In this document: piece after piece, positions 1 to 8,490 of the stretch
How the letters are laid out: every line of letters begins with the position of its first letter
How positions within the stretch are numbered: the stretch's first letter is position 1
Translations under genes and position numbers: made by a program
The notes under the pieces: model-generated
Databases searched by the model: none
What the model was told of the DNA's origin: nothing
What the model saw: the letters and a program-made list of their open reading frames with translations, nothing else
NCBI GenBank assembly: GCA_017999615.1
Contig: JAGNLM010000004.1
Span: forward strand, 450 to 64,449
From: Gammaproteobacteria bacterium
Lineage (GTDB): Bacteria; Pseudomonadota; Gammaproteobacteria; JAABTG01
DNA: 64,000 bases
Direction: 5' to 3'

Positions 1-258
1 CTGCCGCAGGCTTCGCAGGGACCGCCGGCTGGGCCGGGAACGCCGGCATCGCGGGCTGGCTCACCGCAGGGGCCGCGGGCTTGGCAGGGACCGCCGGCTG
101 GGCCGGGAACGCCGGCACCGCGGGCTGCGCTGCCGCAGGCTTCGCAGGGACCGCCGGCTGGGCCGGGAACGCCGGCATCGCGGGCTGGCTCACCGCAGGG
201 GCCGCGGGCTTGGCAGGGACCGCCGGCTGGGCCGGGAACGCCGGCACCGCGGGCTGGC
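1..258. repeat. 129-bp in-frame tandem repeat inside the Pro/Ala tail
   Basis: The sequence starting CTGCCGCAGGCTTCGCAGGG at base 1 returns at base 130, giving two nearly identical 129-bp units (43 residues each) and running off the left edge. Each unit is itself made of two related half-units ending in PAKPAA. The period is a multiple of three, so copy-number change would alter tail length without frameshift. Confidence 0.85.
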
Positions 259-685
259 TCACCGCGGGCGCCGCGGCAGGAGCCGGGGCCTGGCTCGCGG
301 GCGGAGCGAAGGCAGGGGCGCCATAGCCCTGGGGCCCGTATCCGGGGGCGCCGTAGCCGCGAAACGCCTGGCCTGGAGCACCGTAGGGGGGCGCGCCATA
401 GCCAGGGGCGGGAGGCGCATAGCCAGGAGCGCCATAGCCCTGGCCGCCGTAGGCTGCACCGCCATCCTGGCCACGCATCCCCTTGCGGCAGTCTTCGACC
501 TTCTTCTGGCACTCCTTCTTGCAATCACGGCCGCTCTCAGGGGTTACGGGTCCGTAGCGGCAGTAATCCAGGCAGCTCCGACGGATCTGCTCGCACTCCT
601 GCTGGGCCTGCGCCAAAGGCGCCGCGACCAGTATCACCGCCGCGCTCGCCGACAGGCACATCCGCACGACCTTCTCGACTCTCAT
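1..685 (-). CDS. Secreted Cys-rich protein with Pro/Ala repeat tail (3' end outside window)
   Basis: I do not recognise a named family. The frame starts at the ATG at 683-685, preceded by GGAGGAG, and stays open to the window edge (about 228 codons seen). Residues 1-27 look like a Sec signal peptide (MRVEKVVRMCLS..., hydrophobic core, then ALAQAQ-type end). A short region with six Cys follows, of the form CEQIRRSC-LDYC...DCKKEC...DC, mixed with basic residues. Then come Gly/Tyr-rich repeats (GYGAPG-like) and a Pro/Ala tail built of VPAFPAQPAVPAKPAA units. The tail is encoded by a 129-bp tandem repeat. The architecture suggests an exported or periplasmic protein whose tail spans the envelope or peptidoglycan; this is inference. 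The C-terminus lies beyond base 1. Confidence 0.75.
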   Translation of the reverse strand, partial: MRVEKVVRMCLSASAAVILVAAPLAQAQQECEQIRRSCLDYCRYGPVTPESGRDCKKECQKKVEDCRKGMRGQDGGAAYGGQGYGAPGYAPPAPGYGAPPYGAPGQAFRGYGAPGYGPQGYGAPAFAPPASQAPAPAAAPAVSQPAVPAFPAQPAVPAKPAAPAVSQPAMPAFPAQPAVPAKPAAAQPAVPAFPAQPAVPAKPAAPAVSQPAMPAFPAQPAVPAKPAA

Positions 686-855
686 TGGGAAACTCCTCCA
701 TCCCTGCGACGCGCAGGGCCGGCCTGAAGTATAGGCCCCGCGTCTCCAGACCCTCCAGCCGGGATTTTCCCTCCCTCTGACTTCCCGCATGGGGGCTGCG
801 AAGATTGGCCTCGGACCGTATGATGTGCCCTCGATTCTCGCCGGGAGGCTTCTCC

Positions 856-1341
856 ATGCAGGTCGCAAACAACATGGTCGTGACCATCGACTACACGCTC
901 ACCGACAACGACGGAACGGTGCTCGACTCCTCCGACGGCGGCGAGCCGCTCGCGTATCTGCACGGACAAGGCAACATCATCGTCGGCCTGGAAGAGGCGC
1001 TTGAGGGGCTCTCCGCCGGCGACGCCGTGGACGTGACCGTCCTTCCCGAGAAGGCCTACGGCGAGCGGCGCGACGACCTGATTCAGGTCGTTCCCCGGGA
1101 GCGTTTCGTGACCGACGGGGAGATCGAGGTGGGAATGACGTTCCACAGCCACGAATCCGACAATGGCGGGCGGGTCGTCCGAGTGGTAGAGGTCTCGCCC
1201 GAACAGGTCACGATCGACGGGAACCACCCGCTCGCGGGGGTCACCCTCAATTTCTCGGTCAGGATTCAGGACGTGCGCGAGGCCAGCGCCGAGGAGCTCG
1301 ACCACGGTCACGTCCACGGCCCGGGCACCCACCACCACTGA
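856..1341 (+). CDS. slyD: SlyD-type FKBP peptidyl-prolyl cis-trans isomerase
   Basis: 161 aa, an FKBP-domain isomerase/chaperone of the SlyD class, acting on proline bonds in folding proteins. The N-terminus MQVANNMVVTIDYTLTDNDG and the segment GLEEALEGLSAGDAVDVTVLP are typical of the FKBP core. The following stretch (KAYGERRDDLIQVVPRERF...) is the insert-in-flap region of SlyD proteins. The tail is short and His-rich (DHGHVHGPGTHHH), compatible with weak metal binding. The ATG at 856 is chosen over an upstream in-frame ATG at 805 because GGGAGG lies seven bases before it and it fits the family N-terminus. The peroxiredoxin gene follows after 18 bases, so they are probably co-transcribed. Family is sure; SlyD rather than another FKBP is likely. 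Confidence 0.88.
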   Translation: MQVANNMVVTIDYTLTDNDGTVLDSSDGGEPLAYLHGQGNIIVGLEEALEGLSAGDAVDVTVLPEKAYGERRDDLIQVVPRERFVTDGEIEVGMTFHSHESDNGGRVVRVVEVSPEQVTIDGNHPLAGVTLNFSVRIQDVREASAEELDHGHVHGPGTHHH

Positions 1342-1359
1342 TTGCGGGGGAGCGAGACG

Positions 1360-1827
1360 ATGGCGATCGAGGAAGGGAAACCGGCACCGGCGTTCACCCT
1401 GACGGACGCATCGGGCAGGAAGGTCTCGCTGAAGGACTTCCAGGGCAAGGACGTCATCGTCTACTTCTATCCCAAGGACGACACCCCCGGCTGCACCAAG
1501 GAGGCCTGCGGCTTCCGGGACCTCTGGGCGGACATCGAGGCCCTGGGGGCGACGGTGGTCGGCGTGTCGCCGGACGACGCCTCCCGGCACGGCAAGTTCG
1601 CAGGCAAGTACGGGCTCCCCTTCACCCTGCTCTCCGATCCAGACCACGCCGTGATGGAGCAGTACGGCGCGTGGGGCGAGAAGAGCATGTACGGCAAGAA
1701 GACGATGGGCGTGATCCGCTCCACCGTCTGGGTGGGGCCAGACGGCAGGGTGAAGAAACACTGGAAGAAGGTGACCAAGGCCGAGGCCCACCCTGCGCAG
1801 GTTCTCGAGGCCCTCCAGTCCGGTTGA
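1360..1827 (+). CDS. bcp: Thiol peroxidase, PrxQ/Bcp peroxiredoxin
   Basis: 155 aa, reduces hydroperoxides with a peroxidatic cysteine and thioredoxin as usual donor. The motif TPGCTKEACGF carries the peroxidatic Cys45 and the resolving Cys50 five residues later, the pattern of PrxQ/Bcp. FYPKDDTPGC and the GVSPDD and LLSDPD segments also match the family, and the length is normal. The ATG at 1360 is preceded by GCGGGGGAG. An upstream TTG in frame at 1342 is less likely. It follows the FKBP gene closely, and a short hairpin with a T run sits right after the stop, ending the pair as one transcription unit. Confidence 0.93.
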   Translation: MAIEEGKPAPAFTLTDASGRKVSLKDFQGKDVIVYFYPKDDTPGCTKEACGFRDLWADIEALGATVVGVSPDDASRHGKFAGKYGLPFTLLSDPDHAVMEQYGAWGEKSMYGKKTMGVIRSTVWVGPDGRVKKHWKKVTKAEAHPAQVLEALQSG

Positions 1828-1846
1828 CCGGTCTCGCCCGGTTTTT
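1827..1846 (+). terminator. Weak intrinsic terminator after bcp
   Basis: ACCGG, a six-base loop, then CCGGT run straight into five T residues. The stem is only five base pairs, so strength is doubtful, but the place right after the bcp stop is right. Confidence 0.45.
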
Positions 1847-1914
1847 CGCAGCGCCTCCGAGCGAGCTGCTTGTGGCGCAAAAGACCCAGTTTTGCCCCTC
1901 ACAACCGCGCAAGG

Positions 1915-1944
1915 TTGCAAAAAGGAAACAAAGTGTCGTAGTAT
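1915..1944 (+). promoter_or_regulatory. Possible sigma-70 promoter for the nucleotidyltransferase gene
   Basis: TTGCAA at 1915-1920 and TAGTAT at 1939-1944 are separated by 18 bases, in a locally AT-rich stretch just before the gene starting at 2060. The 232-base gap 1828-2059 holds only this and the bcp terminator as far as I can see. Confidence 0.35.
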
Positions 1945-2059
1945 TTAGACACTTCGAGACTCAGGCCCAGTGAGGCCAGCCGCCGGCAGGTGGTCCCGCG
2001 CAAGCGCAGGCACGGCCAGCGACACCTCGACAGGCCACAAGGGGCGAGACAGCGAAACC

Positions 2060-2830
2060 ATGAAGGCGATCATCCTCAGCGCTGGGCAGGGCACACGGCT
2101 TCTTCCGGCGACCGAGCGTGCTCCCAAGTGCACCGTGCCGCTGGCGGGGAAACCACTCATCGAGTGGCAGCTCGACCACCTGGCCCAGTGCGGGGTCGAG
2201 GACGTCACCGTGGTGGTGGGCTTCGGCGCGGAGTATGTGGACGCCCTGGTCGCCCGCCGTGCGGGCTCCGGTCGCGTGCGTACCCTGTTCAACCCGGACT
2301 TCGCGGTAGCGGACAATCTCTTCAGCTGCTGGATGGCGCGCGGGGAGATGACCGAGGATTTCGTGCTTCTCAACGGGGATACGGTGTTCGAGCCGGCGAT
2401 ACTCGAGCGCCTGCTCGCGTCCCCCGTTCAGCCCGTGACGCTCGCCATCAACCGCAAGGCACACTACGACGACGACGACATGAAGGTGGAGCGCTCGGGA
2501 GCGCGGCTCCTCAAGGTCGGCAAGGACCTGCCCCTGGACCAGGTGGACGGCGAGTCCATCGGCATGATGGTCTTCCGTGGCCAGGGGCCGGCGCTGTTCC
2601 GCGAGGCCCTCGGTCGCGCCGTGCAGCGCAAAGAGTCCAAGAAGCAGTACTACCTCTCGGTCATCGCCGAGCTGGCTCGCGAGGGGTACGTCTGGACGCA
2701 GGACATCTCCGGGCTCGAGTGGAGCGAGATCGACTATCCGCTCGACCTGGTTCGCGCCTCGAAGCTCGCAGCCGGCTGGAAGCACGCGGCGGGAGAGCGC
2801 ACCTCCCGGACGGCGGGCCCCGCCCGCTAG
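2060..2830 (+). CDS. Sugar/alcohol-phosphate nucleotidyltransferase (LicC/IPCT-like)
   Basis: 256 aa, Rossmann-type nucleotidyltransferase that would join a phospho-compound to CTP or another NTP. The pyrophosphorylase signature is intact: LSAGQGTRLLPATERAPKC at residues 6-24, with the GQGTR loop at 9-13 and the conserved Lys after it. LLNGDTVFE gives the metal-binding Asp. It is closest in feel to phosphocholine or inositol-1-phosphate cytidylyltransferases, but the substrate cannot be read. The ATG at 2060 is chosen because the signature then starts at residue 5. It ends tail-to-tail with the next gene, overlapping by four bases. Placed at the edge of the lipid island, it may make the activated head group; this is inference. 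Confidence 0.7.
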   Translation: MKAIILSAGQGTRLLPATERAPKCTVPLAGKPLIEWQLDHLAQCGVEDVTVVVGFGAEYVDALVARRAGSGRVRTLFNPDFAVADNLFSCWMARGEMTEDFVLLNGDTVFEPAILERLLASPVQPVTLAINRKAHYDDDDMKVERSGARLLKVGKDLPLDQVDGESIGMMVFRGQGPALFREALGRAVQRKESKKQYYLSVIAELAREGYVWTQDISGLEWSEIDYPLDLVRASKLAAGWKHAAGERTSRTAGPAR

Positions 2831-3651
2831 CGCGGGTCGACTCTACCGCGCAGGATCCGCTCGGCGTACTCCCGGTCGGAGACCTTGTCGACGTCCACCG
2901 CGGCCTCGGGATACGGCAAGAGCACGGTCCCGATCCGCACACCCAACTGGAGCGAAAGCCGCTCCAGGGCTTGGCCGAGGGTCAAGCGCCCCGTGAGGTA
3001 GCGCAGGACCGTTCCCCAGCCGAGCGCCCGCAGCATGCGCCAGGGCCGCTTGCGCTCCCCCTCGACGCGCCGCCAGAAGTCCGCCACACCCCGGGCCGCG
3101 GGTGAGAGGAAGGCGTAGAGATTGCACCCGCTGTAGACGTCGTCCCGAAAGCGCAGGCCCGTGCGGTGCATGCCGGGAAAGGCGGCCATGACCTCCTTGT
3201 AGCGGGCGAGCCCCACGACCAGTTCCGAGCCGGCCCTTCGCGCGTGGCCGCAGAAGTACTCCACCACCTCGGGGCGCAGCAGCGCGTGGTCCCCCGTGGT
3301 GAGGAGCACTGGCTCCGACTCGGGCAGGCTCTGCAGGGCCGCCAGCGCACTCGTGCTCGGGGTCGGACCAGGGGGCAGCCAGTCCCAGGCTCCCGTGGCC
3401 ACACCCGCGCGTAGCTCGCCGTCCTGCTCCAGGGCCTCCCGGGGTGGACCGCAGAGCACGCAGCGGCCCACCTGGGGACTGCCCGCGAGGGCGTCGAGGA
3501 CACGCAACAGCATGGCCCGCCCGCCGACCGGGACCAGGGACTTGTAGCGAACCCCGGCGGAGAGCGCCAGCGGGTCGTCGGGGGTGCGGTCGCCCGCGAG
3601 CACGACCGCCGTGAAACGCGGCGCTTCGTCCCGGACGCTAGCGGGGGACAC
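2827..3651 (-). CDS. MobA-like NTP-transferase family protein
   Basis: 274 aa with an N-terminal MobA-like nucleotidyltransferase fold. TAVVLAGDRTPDDPLALSAG followed by KSLVPVGGRAML near residues 14-48 is a variant of the GGxSxRxG...K loop, and LLTTGDHALL supplies the usual Asp pair region. The C-terminal half, with YSGCNLYAF and many basic residues, is not assigned to a domain. The start is GTG at 3651, with GAGGG eight bases upstream. It is divergent from the bCerS-like gene, 73 bases away, and convergent with the nucleotidyltransferase at 2060-2830. Because the Gly/Arg loop is unusual, catalytic activity is not certain. A role in head-group supply for the neighbouring lipid genes is only inferred. 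Confidence 0.62.
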   Translation of the reverse strand: MSPASVRDEAPRFTAVVLAGDRTPDDPLALSAGVRYKSLVPVGGRAMLLRVLDALAGSPQVGRCVLCGPPREALEQDGELRAGVATGAWDWLPPGPTPSTSALAALQSLPESEPVLLTTGDHALLRPEVVEYFCGHARRAGSELVVGLARYKEVMAAFPGMHRTGLRFRDDVYSGCNLYAFLSPAARGVADFWRRVEGERKRPWRMLRALGWGTVLRYLTGRLTLGQALERLSLQLGVRIGTVLLPYPEAAVDVDKVSDREYAERILRGRVDPR

Positions 3652-3724
3652 GGCAGTTGACCCTCGAGGCCGCCATAACCATCATTCGATCCTCCCTCAG
3701 CGACAGGCCTCTGGCACCTTCCCC

Positions 3725-4843
3725 ATGGCGATCAGCATACGCGAAGTCGAGACCCGGGCCGACCGCAAGGAATGGGTGCGCTTTGCCTTCGAGCTCTACC
3801 GGGACGACCCGCACTGGGTCCCGCCGATCATCTCCGACGACCACGCCTACTTCGACCCGGATCGAAACCCCGCCTTTGAAGTGAACCGGGCTCGGCGATT
3901 CCTCGCGCAGTCGGGAGGCCGCACCGTCGGCCGGGTCTGCGCCAGCGTCAACGAGCTCGAGGCCGGGAAGCTCGGCCACCTGCGGGGACGCTTCGGGTGG
4001 TTCGAGTCCATCGACGACCCGGAGGTCGCCGGACGTCTCCTGGAAGCCGCCCGCGATTGGCTGCGCGGGCAGCAGTGCACGGAGATGACGGGGCCCCAGG
4101 GGTTCACGGACCTCGATCCGGAGGGACTCCTGATCGAGGGATTCGAGCGCCTGCCCACCATCAGCGGAAGCTACAACCCGCCCTACTACCGGCAGCTCCT
4201 CGAGGGCTTCGGACTCACCCGGGACGCCGACTACATCGAGTATCGCCTGCGCGTCCCGGACGAATCGCCGCTGCTCGAGCGCCTGCGCAAGCGCTACGGT
4301 GGGAACGACCGGTACCGGGTCGTGACCTGCCGGAGCCGCCGCGAGCTGCTCGGACACGCGCCGGCCATCTGGGCGTTGCTGGAAGCCGCCTTCGCCCCGC
4401 TCTACGGGGTGGTACCGCTCACCGACACCCAGCGCGAGTACTACACCCGAAAGTACTTCAACTACCTCGACCCGGAGCTGGTGAAGCTGCCCTTCTCCCG
4501 CGAGGGCGAGCTGGTGGGATTCTTCATCGGCATGCCGGGGCTGAGCCGGGCCCTGCAGCGCGCCCGGGGCCGTCTGCTGCCCTTCGGTTTCCTGCCGATC
4601 CTGCGCGACTACCGCCGCCCGGAGACGGTGGAGTTCCTGCTGGCCGGGGTGAAACCGGGCGAGCCCTCCGCCATCGTCACAGCGGTCACGCTGATCGACA
4701 TGTACGACACGCTGCGCCGGCGGGGCGTGCGCTTCATGGAGACCAACCGCGAGCTCGAGGACAACACCACCGTCAACCGGATCTGGCTCAATTTCGAGCA
4801 GGACTACTTCCGCCGCTCGCGCGTGTACCGGATGCCGGTCTGA
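3725..4843 (+). CDS. GNAT-fold acyltransferase-like protein, candidate bacterial ceramide synthase
   Basis: 372 aa. The N-terminus shows the pattern FELYRDDPHWVPPIISDDHAYFDPDRNPAFE, then FLAQSGGRTVGRVCA, of a widespread proteobacterial family of GNAT-like proteins. To my recollection the ceramide synthase bCerS of Caulobacter belongs to this family; I could not check this. If so, it N-acylates a sphingoid base made by the Spt-like enzyme at 11011-12219. The C-terminal half has a second GNAT-like part ending MDTLRRRGVRFMETNRELEDN. The ATG at 3725 was chosen as the first good start, although its ribosome site is weak. A metallophosphatase and a HIT gene follow closely in the same direction. Family is likely; the ceramide assignment rests on gene context. 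Confidence 0.58.
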   Translation: MAISIREVETRADRKEWVRFAFELYRDDPHWVPPIISDDHAYFDPDRNPAFEVNRARRFLAQSGGRTVGRVCASVNELEAGKLGHLRGRFGWFESIDDPEVAGRLLEAARDWLRGQQCTEMTGPQGFTDLDPEGLLIEGFERLPTISGSYNPPYYRQLLEGFGLTRDADYIEYRLRVPDESPLLERLRKRYGGNDRYRVVTCRSRRELLGHAPAIWALLEAAFAPLYGVVPLTDTQREYYTRKYFNYLDPELVKLPFSREGELVGFFIGMPGLSRALQRARGRLLPFGFLPILRDYRRPETVEFLLAGVKPGEPSAIVTAVTLIDMYDTLRRRGVRFMETNRELEDNTTVNRIWLNFEQDYFRRSRVYRMPV

Positions 4844-4860
4844 GGTGGCGAGACCCTGAC

Positions 4861-5844
4861 GTGACGGAACTGGTGCTCGCCCACCTCTCCGACCCGCACC
4901 TCACCCATCTGGGGGAGGTGCGCGGCCGGGAGCTCCTGAGCAAGCGGGTTCTCGGGTACCTCTCCTGGCGCACGCACCGCCGGCACGTGCACCGCTCGGA
5001 GGTCCTGGACGCGCTCCTCACCGACCTGCGCGGCGTCGCCGCAGACCAGGTGGTCGTCACCGGGGACCTCACCCACATCGGTCTGCCCCAGGAGTTCCGC
5101 CAGGCAGCCGCCTGGCTGCCCCGCATCGGCGCACCGGACCGCGTGTTCGTCATCCCGGGAAACCACGACGCCTACCGGTGGGCCCCCTGGTCCGAGACCT
5201 TCGCGCTCTGGGCCCCGTACCTCGCCTCCGACCCAGGGGCTCCGGCGGCGTCCACCGACGGCCGGGCCCCCCTGCCGACCCTGCGCGTGCGCAACGGCGT
5301 GGCCTTGATCGGTCTCAGCACCGCGCGACCGTCCCCTCCCTTCATGGCCACCGGCCGGATCGGACGGGCGCAGCTCGAGGCCCTGGGGGACATGCTCCGC
5401 ACGACCGGGGAGCGAGGGCTCTTCCGGGTGCTGTTGATCCACCATCCCCCGGTGCCCGGCAGCATCCGCTGGCGCAAGCGGCTCACCGACGCGCCCGCGC
5501 TGGGTGCGGTGCTGGCCGAGCGGGGTGTCGAACTGGTGCTCCACGGTCACGCCCACCGCGACTCCCGTCTCTGGCTCCCGACCCCCGCCGGAAGGGCCCC
5601 GGTCATCGGCGTGCGGTCCGCATCAATGCACGGCCCGGACGCGGCGCGGCGCGCCCAGTACCATGTGTTCCGTATCTCGCGCCGGGGGCGAGGCTGGAAC
5701 GTGCGCCTCTCGGTGCGGGAATACGCGCCCGAGGAGCACCGCTTCACCCCGGTGGGCGCGTGGGAGGTGGACTCGCCCGGCCCCCGGGAGAGGGGCACAG
5801 ACAGCGACAGGGAGAAGGAGATGGAGACGGAGACGGAGACATGA
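4861..5844 (+). CDS. Calcineurin-like metallophosphoesterase
   Basis: 327 aa with all metallophosphoesterase motifs in order: LSDPHLTH near residue 9, VVTGDLTHIG, PGNHDAY, LLIHHPP and LHGHAHRD. These bind two metals and cleave phosphomonoesters or diesters. The start is GTG at 4861, 17 bases after the bCerS-like gene. The end overlaps the HIT gene by ATGA, so the two are translationally coupled. The C-terminal tail DSDREKEMETETET is low-complexity and encoded by GGAGAC hexamer repeats. Substrate unknown. In the lipid island it could act on a nucleotide-linked or phospholipid intermediate (like LpxH or a phosphatase of UDP/CDP-linked lipids), which is inference. Confidence 0.85.
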   Translation: MTELVLAHLSDPHLTHLGEVRGRELLSKRVLGYLSWRTHRRHVHRSEVLDALLTDLRGVAADQVVVTGDLTHIGLPQEFRQAAAWLPRIGAPDRVFVIPGNHDAYRWAPWSETFALWAPYLASDPGAPAASTDGRAPLPTLRVRNGVALIGLSTARPSPPFMATGRIGRAQLEALGDMLRTTGERGLFRVLLIHHPPVPGSIRWRKRLTDAPALGAVLAERGVELVLHGHAHRDSRLWLPTPAGRAPVIGVRSASMHGPDAARRAQYHVFRISRRGRGWNVRLSVREYAPEEHRFTPVGAWEVDSPGPRERGTDSDREKEMETETET

Positions 5845-6275
5845 ACGAGACCATTCGCCGGTTCGGCTACCCCGCGACCCTCATCCGGGAGTATCCCGAC
5901 TGGGTCGTCCTGCTGCGCCCCCGGCAGGCCACCCTGGGGACGCTCGTGGTCGCCTGCAAGGACGACGTCCTGCGGCTCTCCGACGTGTCCCTCGACGCCT
6001 TCGCCGCGCTGAAGCAGGTGGCGGTCGACGTGGAGACGACCCTGCGTGCCGAGTTCGACTGCCAGCGCATCAACTACCTGATGCTGATGATGGTCGACCC
6101 GCACGTCCACTGGCACGTCCTCCCCCGCTACCACAGCCCGAGGACCTTCGCCGGCATCACGTTCCCGGACCCCGGCTGGCCAGCCCTGCCGGACCTCTCC
6201 TTCGCGACCCCGACCGAGCCGGGCGTGCAGGCCGCGCTGGTGGAGCGTCTGCGGGCGGCGTGGCCGAAGAGCTGA
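5841..6275 (+). CDS. HIT family hydrolase/transferase
   Basis: 144 aa. The histidine triad is at residues 88-92 in DPHVHWHVLPRY (H-V-H-W-H-V), the signature of nucleotide hydrolases and transferases such as Hint, Fhit and GalT relatives. The length fits a single HIT domain. It overlaps the metallophosphoesterase stop (ATGA at 5841-5844), so it is coupled to it. A pyrophosphatase-type HIT enzyme such as Cdh (CDP-diacylglycerol hydrolase) would fit a lipid-nucleotide pathway, but the sequence does not prove substrate. Confidence 0.85.
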   Translation: MNETIRRFGYPATLIREYPDWVVLLRPRQATLGTLVVACKDDVLRLSDVSLDAFAALKQVAVDVETTLRAEFDCQRINYLMLMMVDPHVHWHVLPRYHSPRTFAGITFPDPGWPALPDLSFATPTEPGVQAALVERLRAAWPKS

Positions 6276-6329
6276 ACCGCCACCCTGACCCTCGACCCAC
6301 CCTCTCCCTTCTCGGTACCCCAGGGCCCC

Positions 6330-7601
6330 ATGTCACCGAACCCACTCAAAGTCTGCATTACCTCCTCGTCATCCTTCCCCACTCCTGGCGGCGTGGAGAT
6401 GCGCATCAGCAGATACCTCAAGGGGTTCACCGAACGCGGCGTAGAAGTCGAAGTGATCGCCGGGACACCGGCACTCGCCAAGCTCACGGAGCACGACACG
6501 ACCGCCGACTGGCGGAGCTTTCCCCTGGGCCACGTCTTCCCCCCAGAGTTCCTCGACAACGTGCCCATCCACCGCATCCGGCTGGGCGACAAAATGAACA
6601 AGGAGAGAATTCATTTTCTCGGGGAACAGATCATCAAGCTCTTGGACAGTGGTTTCGTCAACCCGCATATCTTCCACAGCCTTTCCACCAAGCCCAACTT
6701 CACCATCCCTCTTCTCAAGGCCTTGAAGGCCCGCGGCAAAGGGCTCGTCTTCTCCTACGCCATCGCCCACAACGCCCCCATTTGGCCACCCAAGAAACTG
6801 ATCTCAGGGCTCGCAAAGAGATATTTCCTGCGGCAGGCCTACAATCAGTTCGACACCATCATCGTGGCGACAGACGCCCTGAAGGGCCTTCTCAGGTCGC
6901 TAGGCGTCACCTCGCAGATAGCCGTCATCCCCAACGGGGTCAACATCGAAATCTACAGGCCTGCCGAAACACCTGCCGAAAAGGTCTCGCTGCGAAAGGA
7001 ACTCGGCCTGCCCCCCGACTGCCAGCTTGTTTGCGGCGTAGGCACCGTCTATCCCCGCAAAGGCTGCGACATACTCCTCGAGGCGTGGCATCGCCTGTCC
7101 GAGAAATACCCGAATCTACACGTCGTTTGGTTGGGTCGGCGGAGAGATCTCTTCGTCCCTGAGCTTGCGGACTACCGGAAGAGAATGGATGAGCTCCTCA
7201 CGCGTGGAGATGCCCCCGCCCGCATTCACATGATCGGACACTCGGACAGGGTCTCCTCCTATCTCAGGGCCGCCGATATTTTTGCCTTCCCGAGCGAGAG
7301 AGAGGGCATGCCGAACGCTGTTCTGGAAGCCATGGCATCGGGACTGCCAACAGTCATGACGTACTACCGAGGGTACTCCGAGGAAATAGGCCGCAACCAT
7401 CATGAATACATCATGACGGAACGAAACAGTGAACGGCTCGCTGCGTCACTCGAGTTATTGCTTTCTTCCGAGGAATTGAGGCGCAACCTGGGAAACAACG
7501 CGGTCAGCTTTATTCGCAAGACGATGCCATTGTCTCGGAGCATCGACCGACACGTTGACGTCTACCGTGCCGTTGCCGAGAAGACACATTACCCTCAATG
7601 A
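6330..7601 (+). CDS. GT4-family glycosyltransferase
   Basis: 423 aa, GT-B fold, retaining glycosyltransferase of family 4. The N-terminal SSFPTPGGVEMRISRYLKGF is the usual acceptor-side start. NGVNIEIYRP and YPRKGCDILLEAW start the donor domain, and SEREGMPNAVLEAMASGLPTV contains the E-x7-E donor-binding motif. Base and codon use are visibly more AT-rich than the flanking genes, as are the next two genes, suggesting an inserted segment. The donor sugar and acceptor are unknown. A glycolipid (sphingolipid head) or a lipopolysaccharide/polysaccharide sugar are both possible. Confidence 0.86.
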   Translation: MSPNPLKVCITSSSSFPTPGGVEMRISRYLKGFTERGVEVEVIAGTPALAKLTEHDTTADWRSFPLGHVFPPEFLDNVPIHRIRLGDKMNKERIHFLGEQIIKLLDSGFVNPHIFHSLSTKPNFTIPLLKALKARGKGLVFSYAIAHNAPIWPPKKLISGLAKRYFLRQAYNQFDTIIVATDALKGLLRSLGVTSQIAVIPNGVNIEIYRPAETPAEKVSLRKELGLPPDCQLVCGVGTVYPRKGCDILLEAWHRLSEKYPNLHVVWLGRRRDLFVPELADYRKRMDELLTRGDAPARIHMIGHSDRVSSYLRAADIFAFPSEREGMPNAVLEAMASGLPTVMTYYRGYSEEIGRNHHEYIMTERNSERLAASLELLLSSEELRRNLGNNAVSFIRKTMPLSRSIDRHVDVYRAVAEKTHYPQ

Positions 7602-7722
7602 CCTTTGCCAGGAACCGAAGTCCTGAGATGACTTCTGAGGCAATTATGTTCCCGACAGATCCTCGCCCCACGATTGCGTTTCCGACGCGACTGCTCGCGA
7701 CCCGCGGAGGCCCGGGACCCAA

Positions 7723-8490
7723 ATGACGCCAAACACTGTTCCATACGAGGATTACCGTCGATCACACCAAGGAAAAGGTTTGGATTACAACGAGAAGTTC
7801 TCCCACTATCCTCATCGCTCGGTAGCCTGGGGAATTGAGCAACGCATCCTCCTGGGAATTCTTCACGCCCGATTCCCCACCCCGGGAGCCGTGCGCCTGC
7901 TGGATTTTGCGTGCGGAACGGGACGGATACTTCGGCTCTTCGAAGACAGGGTCGGAACCTCCACCGGAGTCGACGTCGCCGACTCCATGCTGCAGGTGGC
8001 TCAGGCCACTCTCACGCGCTCGGAACTTCTCCTGGCCGACGTGACTCGGTCGAGCAGCTTCGACAATCGGCGGTTCGACCTGATCACGGCGTTTCGCTTC
8101 TTTCCTAACGCCGAACATGCCCTGCGCGACTCGGCAATGGCCAAGCTCGCGTCCTTGTTGGCGTCCGATGGATTGCTGATTTTTAACAACCATCTTCGCT
8201 GCACGGGAACAACCATGCGCGCGAGGCGAGTCCTACAGCGCCTTGGGCGCCCTCAGACCGAGCGCAGGCTTCATTGCATGAGTGACTCGGAGGTGGAGCA
8301 ACTGGTGGCCACCCACGGCCTGCATATCGTGGAGCGACATCATCTCGCCCTGATGCCCGTACTCAAGGAAAAACGCAGTTTCTTGCCGCAGGCCGTGCTC
8401 ACTCGCATCGAGGAATGGGCTGCGGACAACGCGCGTTTCGACCGCTTCTTCAACACGAAGATTTATGTCGTTCAATCCGGCACAGGGTGA
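7723..8490 (+). CDS. SAM-dependent class I methyltransferase
   Basis: 255 aa. The SAM-binding motif I is LLDFACGTGRI near residue 65, followed by GVDVADSMLQVA and a LLLADVTR motif. FDLITAFRFFPNAEHAL is the motif IV region. The C-terminal half has no marker I can assign. The 121 bases before it show no clear promoter. It belongs to the AT-richer block 6330-9244, and its 3' end overlaps the P-loop gene by 26 bases. The substrate may be a sugar or lipid made by the neighbouring glycosyltransferase, by context only. Confidence 0.8.
   Translation: MTPNTVPYEDYRRSHQGKGLDYNEKFSHYPHRSVAWGIEQRILLGILHARFPTPGAVRLLDFACGTGRILRLFEDRVGTSTGVDVADSMLQVAQATLTRSELLLADVTRSSSFDNRRFDLITAFRFFPNAEHALRDSAMAKLASLLASDGLLIFNNHLRCTGTTMRARRVLQRLGRPQTERRLHCMSDSEVEQLVATHGLHIVERHHLALMPVLKEKRSFLPQAVLTRIEEWAADNARFDRFFNTKIYVVQSGTG

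Noticed and set aside
1-258. CRISPR array
   Set aside because: The repeats are contiguous, in-frame and have no spacers of different sequence, so they are a protein-coding repeat.
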